Shown here: positions 17,130 to 25,522 of the stretch, in pieces
Numbering within the stretch: the first letter of the stretch is position 1
Layout of the letters: each line of letters starts with the position of its first letter
Source: an uncultured Dehalococcoidia bacterium
GTDB lineage: Bacteria > Chloroflexota > Dehalococcoidia > Bin125
Direction: 5' to 3'
Assembly (NCBI GenBank): GCA_958295515.1
Contig: CATQGW010000005.1
Location: 62,001-126,000, forward strand
Length of the DNA stretch: 64,000 nt
Notes under the pieces: model-generated
What the model saw: the letters and a program-made list of their open reading frames with translations, nothing else
Databases searched by the model: none
What the model was told of the DNA's origin: nothing
Position numbers and translations under genes: made by a program

Positions 17130-18049
17130 TCAAATCCCTCGCCAACGCTGGTCAGTTCCGGTTCGAGTCGAATGCCGAATTGGTCGGAGACGCGCTGCTG
17201 CGCGAGCCGAATGAGCGCGGTCATGTCCCCGGCTGTGGCGCGCCCGACATTCATGAAGTAGTTGCAGTGCTGCTCGCTGATCTGCGCATCGCCGATTCGA
17301 TGACCGCGCAGGCCGACACGATCAATCAATTCCCAGGCGCGCTGATTCGGCGGATTGCGGAAGGTGGAGCCGCCGCTCTGCCCCTTCGGCGCGTTGGCGG
17401 TGCGGCGCTCGGCCAGATCATGGATCAGCTTCAGGCTGTTCTGCGCCGTACCGCGCTGTAGGCGCAGGCGTATGCGGGTCACGATCCAGCCGTCGCGCAG
17501 GCCGCGGGTGAAATCGCTGCTGCGGTAGCCCAGCCGCAGTTCGTCGGCTTCGAGCTGCTGGAGCGAACCATCGGGCGCGATGCAGTCAATCTCGATCAGG
17601 GACTGCGCGAGGTCGCCGCCGTACGCGCCGGCGTTGTAGACGACCGCTCCGCCCATGGAGCCGGGAATGCCCTCGGCCCACTCCAGGCCGCGCCAGCCGG
17701 TTGCACCGGTCCGGCGTGAGAGGGTGGTGAACTGGACGCCGGCACCGGCCTCGATCACGGCGTATTCGTCGGCGGCGCGGTGCGGGGGCAGGCAGAGGTT
17801 TGTGGGGTTCTGCTTGATCGCCAGCCCGCGGAAGCCGCGGTCGCCGGCGAGCGTGTTGGTGCCCGCGCCGAGGGCGAGGATCGGGCAGTCTTCCTGCCGC
17901 GCGGCACGCGCCGCCGCTTCCAGCGCCTCGCTGGAGTCGACCGTCAGATACCAGTCGGCGGGACCGCCGATGCCGAGGAAGGTGTGTTTGCTGAGCGGCT
18001 CGTTACGCGCCGCGCCGCGGCTTTCGAGGAAGTTGCGCAGGGCGCTCAT
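17126..18049 (-). CDS. murB: UDP-N-acetylenolpyruvoylglucosamine reductase
   Basis: 307 residues, FAD-dependent. FAD-binding motifs LGAGTNTLAGDRGFRG and GIPGSMGGAVVYNAGAYGG are clear, as are YRSSDFTRG, the catalytic Ser region PKGQSGGSTFRNP and the terminal Glu region RLEPEL. It reduces the enolpyruvyl moiety to give UDP-MurNAc. It overlaps murC and ddl by four bases. Confidence 0.95.
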   Translation of the reverse strand: MSALRNFLESRGAARNEPLSKHTFLGIGGPADWYLTVDSSEALEAAARAARQEDCPILALGAGTNTLAGDRGFRGLAIKQNPTNLCLPPHRAADEYAVIEAGAGVQFTTLSRRTGATGWRGLEWAEGIPGSMGGAVVYNAGAYGGDLAQSLIEIDCIAPDGSLQQLEADELRLGYRSSDFTRGLRDGWIVTRIRLRLQRGTAQNSLKLIHDLAERRTANAPKGQSGGSTFRNPPNQRAWELIDRVGLRGHRIGDAQISEQHCNYFMNVGRATAGDMTALIRLAQQRVSDQFGIRLEPELTSVGEGFE

Positions 18050-19422
18050 GATCGGTCCGCCAGACTTTGGAGGATGAGCGGGCCGGCCGCGTCGACATCG
18101 CCCGCGCCGACGGTGACCACCACATCGCCGCGCTGCGCCGCTTGCGCGACCAGCCGTGCGGCGTCGGCGACGGAGCCGGCGTCGGTCACGTCGGGGTGGT
18201 CAATCTGCGCGGCCAGCTGAGCGGCGGTCAGTCCGGCGTCAGGCGTCTCCCGCGCGGCGTAGGTGTCGCAGAGGAAGAGGCGGTCAACGCCGGCGAAGCA
18301 GTTGCGGAAGCCGTCGAGCAGGTAGCGCGAACGGCTGTAGGTGTGCGGCTGGAAGAGCAGCAGGATGCGGCGCTCGGTGAAGCGCTCGCGCAGCGCGGCG
18401 ATGGTGGCGGCGATCTCGGTGGGGTGATGCGCGTAGTCGTCCAGCACCAGCACGCCGGCGGCCTCGCCGTGCGTCTGGAAGCGCCGCGCCACGCCGCGGA
18501 AGTCGGTCAGCGCGTGCGAGGCGGGCTGGGGGTCGAAGCCGGCCGCGGCCAGCGCGGCCAGCGCGGCGACGGCGTTGGCGACGTTGAACGCGCCCGGAAT
18601 GCGCAACTGCGCATTCCAGCTGCCGCCCTGCGGCGGGTGGACGCGGTAGCAGGTGGCCTGCTCGTGATGTCCAACCACTTCCGCGCGCCAATCGGCGGAT
18701 TGGCTCAGGCCGGCGCTGGTGATTGTGAGATCGGGGCGCTCGGCGGCCAATCGTTCGGTGATCGCGAGCGCTGCGGGCGAATCTGCGCCCACAATCAGCT
18801 CGCCGTTGGGTTGCAAGGTGCGCGCGTAGATCAGAAACGCTTCCTCCAGCTGCGCGGCGCTGCCGTAGTAATCGAGATGATCGGGTTCGACGTTGGTGAT
18901 CAGCGCCACGCGCGGGGTGTAGTGGTGGAAAGCGCGCCCGTATTCGTCGGCCTCCAGAATCAGCCAGGGGTCCGCGCCGCGCACGGCGTGGCGGGGGAGA
19001 TCGGCGGTTTCACCGCCCAGCACGTAGCCGACATCGCGCCCCGACGCGCGGGCGGCGATGGCGAGCATCGCGGTGGTGGTGGTCTTGCCGTGCGCGCCGC
19101 CGACGGCGATCACCTTGCGTCCCGCAGCGATCTCAGCCAGCAGTTCGGCGCGGGTAGCGACTGGCAGGCCGGCGGCGCGGGCGGCGGCGATCTCGGGGTG
19201 CGATTCGGGCACCGCGACGGTGCGAACCAGGCGAGCGGCAGGCTCGACATGCGAGGGATCGTGGCCAACGGAAATGGCCGCGCCGCGCTCGCGCAGCGGG
19301 TCCAGAATCGGGCTGTCCGAGCGGTCGCAGCCGCTGACCGGCAGGCCGTCGTCGAGCAGGATGTGCGCCAGCGCGCTCATGTGGATGCCGCCGACACCGA
19401 CGAAGTGGACATGTCCGGTCAT
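18046..19422 (-). CDS. murC: UDP-N-acetylmuramate--L-alanine ligase
   Basis: 458 residues from the ATG at 19422, which overlaps the murG stop by four bases; the open frame continues upstream without homology. Signatures are HFVGVGGIHMSALA, the P-loop VGGAHGKTTTT, ILEADEYGRAF, ITNVEPDHLDYYG and DDYAHHPTEI. It adds L-Ala to UDP-MurNAc, the first Mur ligase step. Confidence 0.96.
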   Translation of the reverse strand: MTGHVHFVGVGGIHMSALAHILLDDGLPVSGCDRSDSPILDPLRERGAAISVGHDPSHVEPAARLVRTVAVPESHPEIAAARAAGLPVATRAELLAEIAAGRKVIAVGGAHGKTTTTAMLAIAARASGRDVGYVLGGETADLPRHAVRGADPWLILEADEYGRAFHHYTPRVALITNVEPDHLDYYGSAAQLEEAFLIYARTLQPNGELIVGADSPAALAITERLAAERPDLTITSAGLSQSADWRAEVVGHHEQATCYRVHPPQGGSWNAQLRIPGAFNVANAVAALAALAAAGFDPQPASHALTDFRGVARRFQTHGEAAGVLVLDDYAHHPTEIAATIAALRERFTERRILLLFQPHTYSRSRYLLDGFRNCFAGVDRLFLCDTYAARETPDAGLTAAQLAAQIDHPDVTDAGSVADAARLVAQAAQRGDVVVTVGAGDVDAAGPLILQSLADRS

Positions 19423-20510
19423 GGCGCGAACTCCAGCAAGACGCGGGCGATCGCCTCCGCGCCGTCCAGGCGGCGCAGGGTCAGCACCTGCTCGCGCATC
19501 GCGCGGAGCCGCTCGGCGTCGCCAAGGATGTCGGCGGTGGTGGCGAACAGGTCGCTCTCCACTGTCGCGTTGTCCACGATCACCGCCGCGCCGGCGTTGG
19601 CCAAGGCCTCGGCGTTGAAGCGCTGGTGGCCGCCGGCTTCGTCGATCGGCACCAGCACGGCGGGCAGGCCGGCGGCGGGGTATTCGCCGATCACCGACGC
19701 CCCGGCGCGAGAGATGGCGAGGTCGCAGGCGGCCATCGCCAGCGGCATCTCGGTCGAGAGATAGGAGTAGAGGCGGTAACGGCTGGCCAGGCGCGGTTCG
19801 AGCTGATCGCGCAGGGCGTTGAGGCGGGCGAACTCGGACTCGCCGGAGATGTGAATGAGCTGCGCGACTTCGAGCCATTCGGGCAGCCGCTCGGCGATCA
19901 CGCGGTTGATCCGCTGCGCGCCGCGCACCGCGCCGGTGACCAGCAGCGCGGGCCCGCCGTTGAGCTGGAAGTGGGCGCGGGCGAGGGGCTGATCGAGGCC
20001 GTGAAAGCCTTCGCGGATTGGGTAGCCGGTGAGGACTGCGCGATCGCCGTAGCGTTCGCGCGCGTTTTCGTGAGTGAGGCAGGCGCGACGAGCCAGCGGC
20101 GCGAGCATTTTGAGCGCCCACCCGGGCGCGACATCGGGCTGGAAGAGGACGATCGGGCGTCGGCTCAGCCAGGCCGCGACGCCCACGGGCGCGCTCGCGT
20201 AACCGCCGGTGAGAAAGACTACGTGCGGGCGAAAGCGGCGCATTGCGCCGAGCGCATCGAGCACGCCGACTCCGGCGGTGGCGGCGGAGAGCAGCTGACT
20301 GGCGGGGTTGCGTCCGCGCACGGGACGCGCGGCGATCGGCGCAAAGGGGATGCCGGCGGCGGCGGCCAGTTCGGATTCGACGCCGGCCGAAGCGCCGGCG
20401 TAGAGGAATTCGGGCGGCTGGGGGGCGATTCGCTCGAGCGCGGAGGCCGCCGCGAGCGCGGGGAAGACATGGCCGCCGCTGCCGCCGCCGGCGAGAAGCA
20501 CACGAATCAT
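19419..20510 (-). CDS. murG: UDP-GlcNAc--lipid I N-acetylglucosaminyltransferase
   Basis: 363 residues, GT-B fold. The N-terminal GGGSGGHVFPALA loop contacts lipid I, VVFLTGGYASAPVG is family-typical, and SRAGASVIGEYPAAGLPAVLVP is the UDP-GlcNAc site. It makes lipid II on the inner face of the membrane. It sits between ftsW and murC with four-base overlaps on both sides. Confidence 0.96.
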   Translation of the reverse strand: MIRVLLAGGGSGGHVFPALAAASALERIAPQPPEFLYAGASAGVESELAAAAGIPFAPIAARPVRGRNPASQLLSAATAGVGVLDALGAMRRFRPHVVFLTGGYASAPVGVAAWLSRRPIVLFQPDVAPGWALKMLAPLARRACLTHENARERYGDRAVLTGYPIREGFHGLDQPLARAHFQLNGGPALLVTGAVRGAQRINRVIAERLPEWLEVAQLIHISGESEFARLNALRDQLEPRLASRYRLYSYLSTEMPLAMAACDLAISRAGASVIGEYPAAGLPAVLVPIDEAGGHQRFNAEALANAGAAVIVDNATVESDLFATTADILGDAERLRAMREQVLTLRRLDGAEAIARVLLEFAP

Positions 20511-21811
20511 TTGCGCGCCTGCGGTGGTGAATCGAAGGGGCTTTCGGGCGGCACGGCGGGCGCGTAGTCGCGCGTCGCCGCCTCCGCATCGGGCGGGGCT
20601 GGCAGTGGCTCGTTGGCGCGCGCGTGGCGCGAGATGCTGACCAGCACGCCGGCCGCGGCGAGCGTGGCGATCAGCGCCGAGCTGCCGAATGAGATGAACG
20701 GCAGCGGAATGCCGGTGAGCACGATGGTGCGGGTGATCCCGGCGATGTTGAAGAACGCCTGCAAGCCGATCCAGGAGACGATCCCGAAGGCGAGCAGCAT
20801 CCCGAAACGGTCCGAGGAGTGCATCGCCGCGCGGATGCCGCGCCAGACCAGCAGGGCGAAAAGGCTGAGCACGATGATCGCGCCGAGGATGCCGGTCTCC
20901 TCGCCGATGATCGCGAACACGCCGTCGGTGTGGGCGGAGGGCACGTAGAAGAATTTCTGGCGGCTGGCTCCAATTCCCACCCCGGTCAGGCCGCCGGAGC
21001 CGAGCGTGTTGACCAGGTTAAGAATCTGATAGCCGCCTTCCTGGGGCATGTCTTCAGCGGAGAGGAAGGCTCTGACGCGCTCCAGCCCGTAGCCGATCAC
21101 GAAGACGATGCCGAGCAGCACCGAAATCCCGCCGCCGGCCAGCACGAGCATGTGGCGGATCGATGCGCCGGCGAGGAAGAACATGACCACGCCCATCGCA
21201 GCGATGGTCACGAAGGTGCCGAGGTCGGGCTCGGCCATCAGCAGGAAGCCGATGAAGCCGATGATCATCACGAAGGGCAGCAGGCCGAGCGGGATGCGCT
21301 TGATGTCGTCGCCCTTGGAGGCCAGCCAGGCGGCGATGTAGATCACCAGCGCAAGCTTGGCGAACTCGGAGGGCTGGAGGGCGGGCAGCGAGCTGACCTG
21401 GATCCAGCGCCGCGCGCCGTTCTGCTCGAAGCCGATGCCGGGCAGCAGCACGGCGACGAGCAGGATCAGCGCGCCGAGGATGATCAGCGGCGAGAGCCGC
21501 CGCCAGACGCGGTAGTCGATCAGACTGAAGGCGACGAACGCGACGCCGCCCAGAGCGGCGCCGATCAGCTGACGCTTGGCGAAGAAGCCCGTCTCGCCGT
21601 GCAGCTCGAGCGAGATCGCGAAGGAGGAGGAATACATGAAGACGAGGCCGACGAAGGTCAGGGCGAGCACGGCGCCGATCAGCAGCCAGTCGGGCGAGCC
21701 GCTGGCCGAGCGCAGGCCCGAGACGTTGGGCAGGCGTCGCCCCACCACGTGCAGAGTGCGCTCCGCTGTGCGTCCCACCGCACGCTCCGGGACATGCCCA
21801 ATGGTGCTCAT
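20507..21811 (-). CDS. ftsW: Septal peptidoglycan polymerase FtsW (SEDS family)
   Basis: 434 residues. About ten hydrophobic segments from residue 45 onward. Signatures are GARRWIQVSSLPALQPSEFAKL, LLMAEPDLGTF, NLVNTLGSGGLTGVGIGAS, SAHTDGVFAIIGEETG and the terminal PFISFGSSAL. The 40-residue cytoplasmic N-terminus is longer than usual and basic. It polymerises lipid II with the FtsI transpeptidase encoded upstream in the cluster. Overlaps murD and murG by four bases. Confidence 0.96.
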   Translation of the reverse strand: MSTIGHVPERAVGRTAERTLHVVGRRLPNVSGLRSASGSPDWLLIGAVLALTFVGLVFMYSSSFAISLELHGETGFFAKRQLIGAALGGVAFVAFSLIDYRVWRRLSPLIILGALILLVAVLLPGIGFEQNGARRWIQVSSLPALQPSEFAKLALVIYIAAWLASKGDDIKRIPLGLLPFVMIIGFIGFLLMAEPDLGTFVTIAAMGVVMFFLAGASIRHMLVLAGGGISVLLGIVFVIGYGLERVRAFLSAEDMPQEGGYQILNLVNTLGSGGLTGVGIGASRQKFFYVPSAHTDGVFAIIGEETGILGAIIVLSLFALLVWRGIRAAMHSSDRFGMLLAFGIVSWIGLQAFFNIAGITRTIVLTGIPLPFISFGSSALIATLAAAGVLVSISRHARANEPLPAPPDAEAATRDYAPAVPPESPFDSPPQARK

Positions 21812-23178
21812 CGCAGCGCCTCCACCAATGCGCGGAAGTGGTCGCCGCGCGCCTGAAAGTTGGGATAGGCATCGAACGAGGTACCGCCGGGCGAGAGCAG
21901 CACTGCGTCTCCCGACTGGGCGATCTCGTGCGCTGCGCGGACGGCCGCGTCGAGCGTGTCGTGCGGGCCGTCGCAGGGCAGACCGGCGCGGCGCAGCTGC
22001 TCGCTCCAGGTCGGCCCGATCTCGCCGAAGCAGATCAATGAGCGAGCGCGGTCGGGCAGTTCGGCGAGCAGGTTGTCCAGCGGCAGGTGTTTGTCGCGCC
22101 CGCCGAGCAGCAGCAGCAGGGGGGCGCGGATCGCGCGGACGCCGGCCAGCGTGCGTTCCGGCGCGGTCGCGATCGAGTCGTTGATGTAGCGCACGCCGTC
22201 GATCTCCGCGACGGTTTCCAGGCGGTGGGCGACGCCGACAAAGCGGCGCAGCGTCTCGGCGATGGTCGCGTCGGGCACGCCAAGCGAAGCGGTCAGGGCG
22301 ATCGCGGCGAGCGCGTTGCGGATGTTGTGGTCGCCGGGGATCAGCAGCTCGGCGGCGGGCAGAATGCCGCGCGCGCAGCCGCCGATGCGCACGTGCAGCT
22401 GTCCACCCTCCAGCCAGGCGGCGTCGCCGTGCGGCGGCGGGGCGCTCATCCCGAACCAGAGCTTGCGCGCGGGGGTATCGGCGGCCATCGCCGCCGCGAT
22501 CGGCTCGTCCCAGGGAAGGATGGCCATGTCTTCCGCGTGTTGGCGGTTGACCAGCCGCCGTTTCAGCTCGACGTATTCCTGCCAGGAGAACTGATCGAGG
22601 TGGTTGGGCGTGACATTGAGCAGCGCCGCGATCTGCGGGCTGCGGGCGGCGCGCAGCAGTTGGCTGTGGCTGAGCTCGGCGACGACGGTCGAGTGGTAGT
22701 CCAGTTCGGGCAGACGGCTGAGCAGTCCCTTGCCAATATTGCCGCCGACCAGCGGCGCGCGCCCGTCGGCGCTGAGGATTTCGCCCACCAGCGTGGTCGT
22801 GGTGGTCTTGCCGGCGCTGCCGGAGATACCGATCAGCGGGGCGGGGCAGCGGTCAAGGAACACGCCGGCAGGACCGAACACGGGGATGCTCCGCTCGGCG
22901 GCGGCGCGCAGCAGCGGCAAATCGCGCGGGATGCCCTGGCTGGCGATGATCGCGTCAAGCCGCTCAAGCAGGCCGAGGCACTCGGGCGCGCTGAGCTCGG
23001 CCTCGATTCCGCACTGTGCGAGTTCAGCCCGCAGCGCTTCGGGCGGGCGTTGGTCGACGATGTGCAGCCGATCGACGGCCTCATCGCGCAGGAAGCGCGC
23101 GGCGTCGCGGCCTTCGATGCCGAAGCCGGCGACGGCGACACGGAGTCCGCGGAAGGTCGGCGGCGCGGGCAGGTTCAT
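21808..23178 (-). CDS. murD: UDP-N-acetylmuramoylalanine--D-glutamate ligase
   Basis: 456 residues from the ATG at 23178, which overlaps the mraY stop by four bases. Motifs: VAVAGFGIEGRDAARFL, P-loop GISGSAGKTTTTT, NVTPNHLDQF, HRLETVAEIDGVRYINDSIAT, LLLGGRDK and the terminal VLLSPGGTSFDAYPNFQARG. It adds D-Glu to UDP-MurNAc-L-Ala. Confidence 0.96.
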   Translation of the reverse strand: MNLPAPPTFRGLRVAVAGFGIEGRDAARFLRDEAVDRLHIVDQRPPEALRAELAQCGIEAELSAPECLGLLERLDAIIASQGIPRDLPLLRAAAERSIPVFGPAGVFLDRCPAPLIGISGSAGKTTTTTLVGEILSADGRAPLVGGNIGKGLLSRLPELDYHSTVVAELSHSQLLRAARSPQIAALLNVTPNHLDQFSWQEYVELKRRLVNRQHAEDMAILPWDEPIAAAMAADTPARKLWFGMSAPPPHGDAAWLEGGQLHVRIGGCARGILPAAELLIPGDHNIRNALAAIALTASLGVPDATIAETLRRFVGVAHRLETVAEIDGVRYINDSIATAPERTLAGVRAIRAPLLLLLGGRDKHLPLDNLLAELPDRARSLICFGEIGPTWSEQLRRAGLPCDGPHDTLDAAVRAAHEIAQSGDAVLLSPGGTSFDAYPNFQARGDHFRALVEALR

Positions 23179-24149
23179 GAGGGCACTTTCAATGCCAGCG
23201 CGACGCCGAGGATCGCGCCGGCGATTCCCAGCAGCCAGAAGCGAGTGACGATCTGCGGCTCCGACCAGCCGCTCAGTTCGAGATGGTTGTGAAAGGGCGC
23301 CATGCGAAAGACGCGCCGCCCGCCGCTCCACTTGTAGTAGCCGACCTGGATGATGTCGCTGGCCGCTTCGAGCACGAAGACGATGCCGATCACCGGCAGC
23401 AGCAGCCAGTGGCCGGTCATCAGCGCCAGGATCGCTAGCGCGCCGCCCAGCGCGAGCGAGCCGGTCTCGCCCATGAAAATCTGCGCAGGGTGCGCGTTGA
23501 ACCAGAGGAAGCCCAGCACCGCCCCGACGGTGGTGAAGGCGAAGCGGACGATGAAATCCTGCTCCTGGCCGATCGCGATCACGCCGAACGCGGCGATCGC
23601 GATCGCCGCCGCGCCGCCGGCGAGGTTGTCCAGCCCATCGCTGATCCCGACGGAAATGATCGTGGCGAAGACCACGACTGCGGCGAGGACGATGTAGATG
23701 GGTCCCAGATCGAACTGACCCGCCCAGGGCACGTTGAGGCTGCGCACATCAAGCCCGAAATAGAGCACCAGGCCGACGCCGACCGAGAAGAGTCCCAAGA
23801 GCGCAAACTTGATCCGCCAGGAGAGCCCCGACTGCGCCCGACCGACCAATGTGCCCGTGTCGTCGAGCCAGCCCAGCGCCGCCAGCGAAACCACGCCGAC
23901 GAGGGGCAGCAGGATGGACCAGCGGTTGCCCTCGACGAGGTTGGCGGCAATCGTGAGGATCACGATCGCGACGATGAAGATGACCCCGCCCATCGTGGGC
24001 GTGCCCTCTTTGACCATGTGTGTGTCGGGTCCCTCTTCGGAGATCGCCTTGCCGAAGCCGCGGCTGCGGATCCAGTGGATCATCGGTCCCCCGATGGCCA
24101 GAGCCAGAGCGAACGCGATACCGGCGGTGGCGAGCGAGAAGGTGGTCAT
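23175..24149 (-). CDS. mraY: Phospho-N-acetylmuramoyl-pentapeptide transferase
   Basis: 324 residues, about ten hydrophobic segments. Signatures: EGPDTHMVKEGTPTMGGV, LGWLDDTGTLVG with the catalytic Asp pair, ISDGLDNLAGGAAAI, FLWFNAHPAQIFMGETGSLALGG and APFHNHLELSGW. It transfers phospho-MurNAc-pentapeptide to undecaprenyl phosphate, giving lipid I. Overlaps murF and murD by four bases. Confidence 0.97.
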   Translation of the reverse strand: MTTFSLATAGIAFALALAIGGPMIHWIRSRGFGKAISEEGPDTHMVKEGTPTMGGVIFIVAIVILTIAANLVEGNRWSILLPLVGVVSLAALGWLDDTGTLVGRAQSGLSWRIKFALLGLFSVGVGLVLYFGLDVRSLNVPWAGQFDLGPIYIVLAAVVVFATIISVGISDGLDNLAGGAAAIAIAAFGVIAIGQEQDFIVRFAFTTVGAVLGFLWFNAHPAQIFMGETGSLALGGALAILALMTGHWLLLPVIGIVFVLEAASDIIQVGYYKWSGGRRVFRMAPFHNHLELSGWSEPQIVTRFWLLGIAGAILGVALALKVPS

Positions 24150-25522
24150 GGCCGCTCACCGGCCAGACGCTGTGCGCTGAGGATCTGTTCCACCAGGCGT
24201 TCGAGATGCACCGCGTGCGAGGCCTTGATCAGCGCTGTGGCGTCGCCGCTCAGTACCGGCAGCAGCGCTTCAGCGGCGTCTGCCGCGTCGTTGTGGACGC
24301 TGACCCCGCTCAGCCCGGCGGCGCGCGCGGCGGTCGCGATCGCGACGGCGCGCGTGCCGACCGTGAGCAGGCGGTCGCAGCGCTCGGCGGCGTAAGCGCC
24401 GATTTCGAGGTGAGCGGCGGTCTCCTCGCTGCCCAGCTCGAGCATGTCGCCGAGCACGGCGATGCGCGGCGCGGGCCGGGCCGCGAGCAGGTCCAGCGCG
24501 GCGCGCATCGAGAGCGGCGCGGCGTTGTAGGCGTCGTCGATGATCGTCGCGCCGTTGGCGGCAACGCGGCGGCGCAGCCGCGAGCCGGGTTGCAGCAGCG
24601 CGGCGGCGTTGGCGATCTGGTCCAGCGAGAGTCCGGCGCGCAGGCCGACCGCCGCCGCCGCCAGCACGGTCATCGTCTGATGTTCGCCGACCAGCGGCGT
24701 GTGGACGGTGATCGATTCGCCGCCGTGATGCAGCTCGAAGCGCAGCCCGTCGAAGCCCTGCGGTGTGATGTCGGCGGCGCGCAGGTCGGCTTCGGCGGAG
24801 CGGCCGAAGGTCACGATCCGCGCCTGCGTGCGCTCGGCCATTTTGAGCACGCGCGGATCGTCGGCGTTGAGCACGGCCAACCCGTCGGGCGGCAGGCTTG
24901 CCGGCAGCAGACCTTTGATCCGCTCGGTGTCGTCGAGCGTGCCGAAGCGTTCGAGGTGGGTGGGACCCACGTTGGTCACGATGCCGATGTCGGCGCGGGC
25001 GGTGCAGACCAGCAGCTCCATCTCGGCCTGCGAGTAGGGGCCCAGTTCGAGCACCGCCCAGCGGTGCTCCGGTCCGAGTCCCAGGATCGCGATCGGCAGC
25101 CCGATATCGCCGTTGAAGTTGCGCGGCGACTGGTAGGTGGGGAAGTGCGCCGCGAGCAGCTGCATTGTTGCCTCGCGCACCGTCGTCTTGCCCACGCTGC
25201 CGGTGATCCCGACCACCGTGGCGGACTGTTGTTCGCGCCAGGCGACGGCGGCGCGCTGGAGGGCTTGCAGCGCGTCGGGCGCGGTATGCAGATCGACCGA
25301 GTCAGGCACCGCGACCGGCTGGGTAACCAGCAGCGCCCGCGCGCCGCGCGACACGGCGTCGTCCACGTACTGGTGGCCGTCGCTCTGCTCGCCCGGCAGC
25401 GCGACGAAGAGGGAACCCGGCTGCACCTCGCGGGAGTCGATCACGATGCTCGAAAACGGCTCGCCCGAAGCGTCGGCGGCGGGCAGGTCGAGCAGCTCGG
25501 CCAGCCGGCGGGAGGAGATCAT
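24146..25522 (-). CDS. murF: UDP-N-acetylmuramoyl-tripeptide--D-alanyl-D-alanine ligase
   Basis: 458 residues. P-loop GITGSVGKTTVREA, SPRNFNGDIGLPIAILGL, ELGPYSQAEMELL, VTNVGPTHLERF, IDDAYNAAPLSMRAALD and VLGDMLELG are the MurF signatures. It attaches D-Ala-D-Ala made by Ddl, completing the pentapeptide. Overlaps ftsI and mraY by four bases. Confidence 0.96.
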   Translation of the reverse strand: MISSRRLAELLDLPAADASGEPFSSIVIDSREVQPGSLFVALPGEQSDGHQYVDDAVSRGARALLVTQPVAVPDSVDLHTAPDALQALQRAAVAWREQQSATVVGITGSVGKTTVREATMQLLAAHFPTYQSPRNFNGDIGLPIAILGLGPEHRWAVLELGPYSQAEMELLVCTARADIGIVTNVGPTHLERFGTLDDTERIKGLLPASLPPDGLAVLNADDPRVLKMAERTQARIVTFGRSAEADLRAADITPQGFDGLRFELHHGGESITVHTPLVGEHQTMTVLAAAAVGLRAGLSLDQIANAAALLQPGSRLRRRVAANGATIIDDAYNAAPLSMRAALDLLAARPAPRIAVLGDMLELGSEETAAHLEIGAYAAERCDRLLTVGTRAVAIATAARAAGLSGVSVHNDAADAAEALLPVLSGDATALIKASHAVHLERLVEQILSAQRLAGERP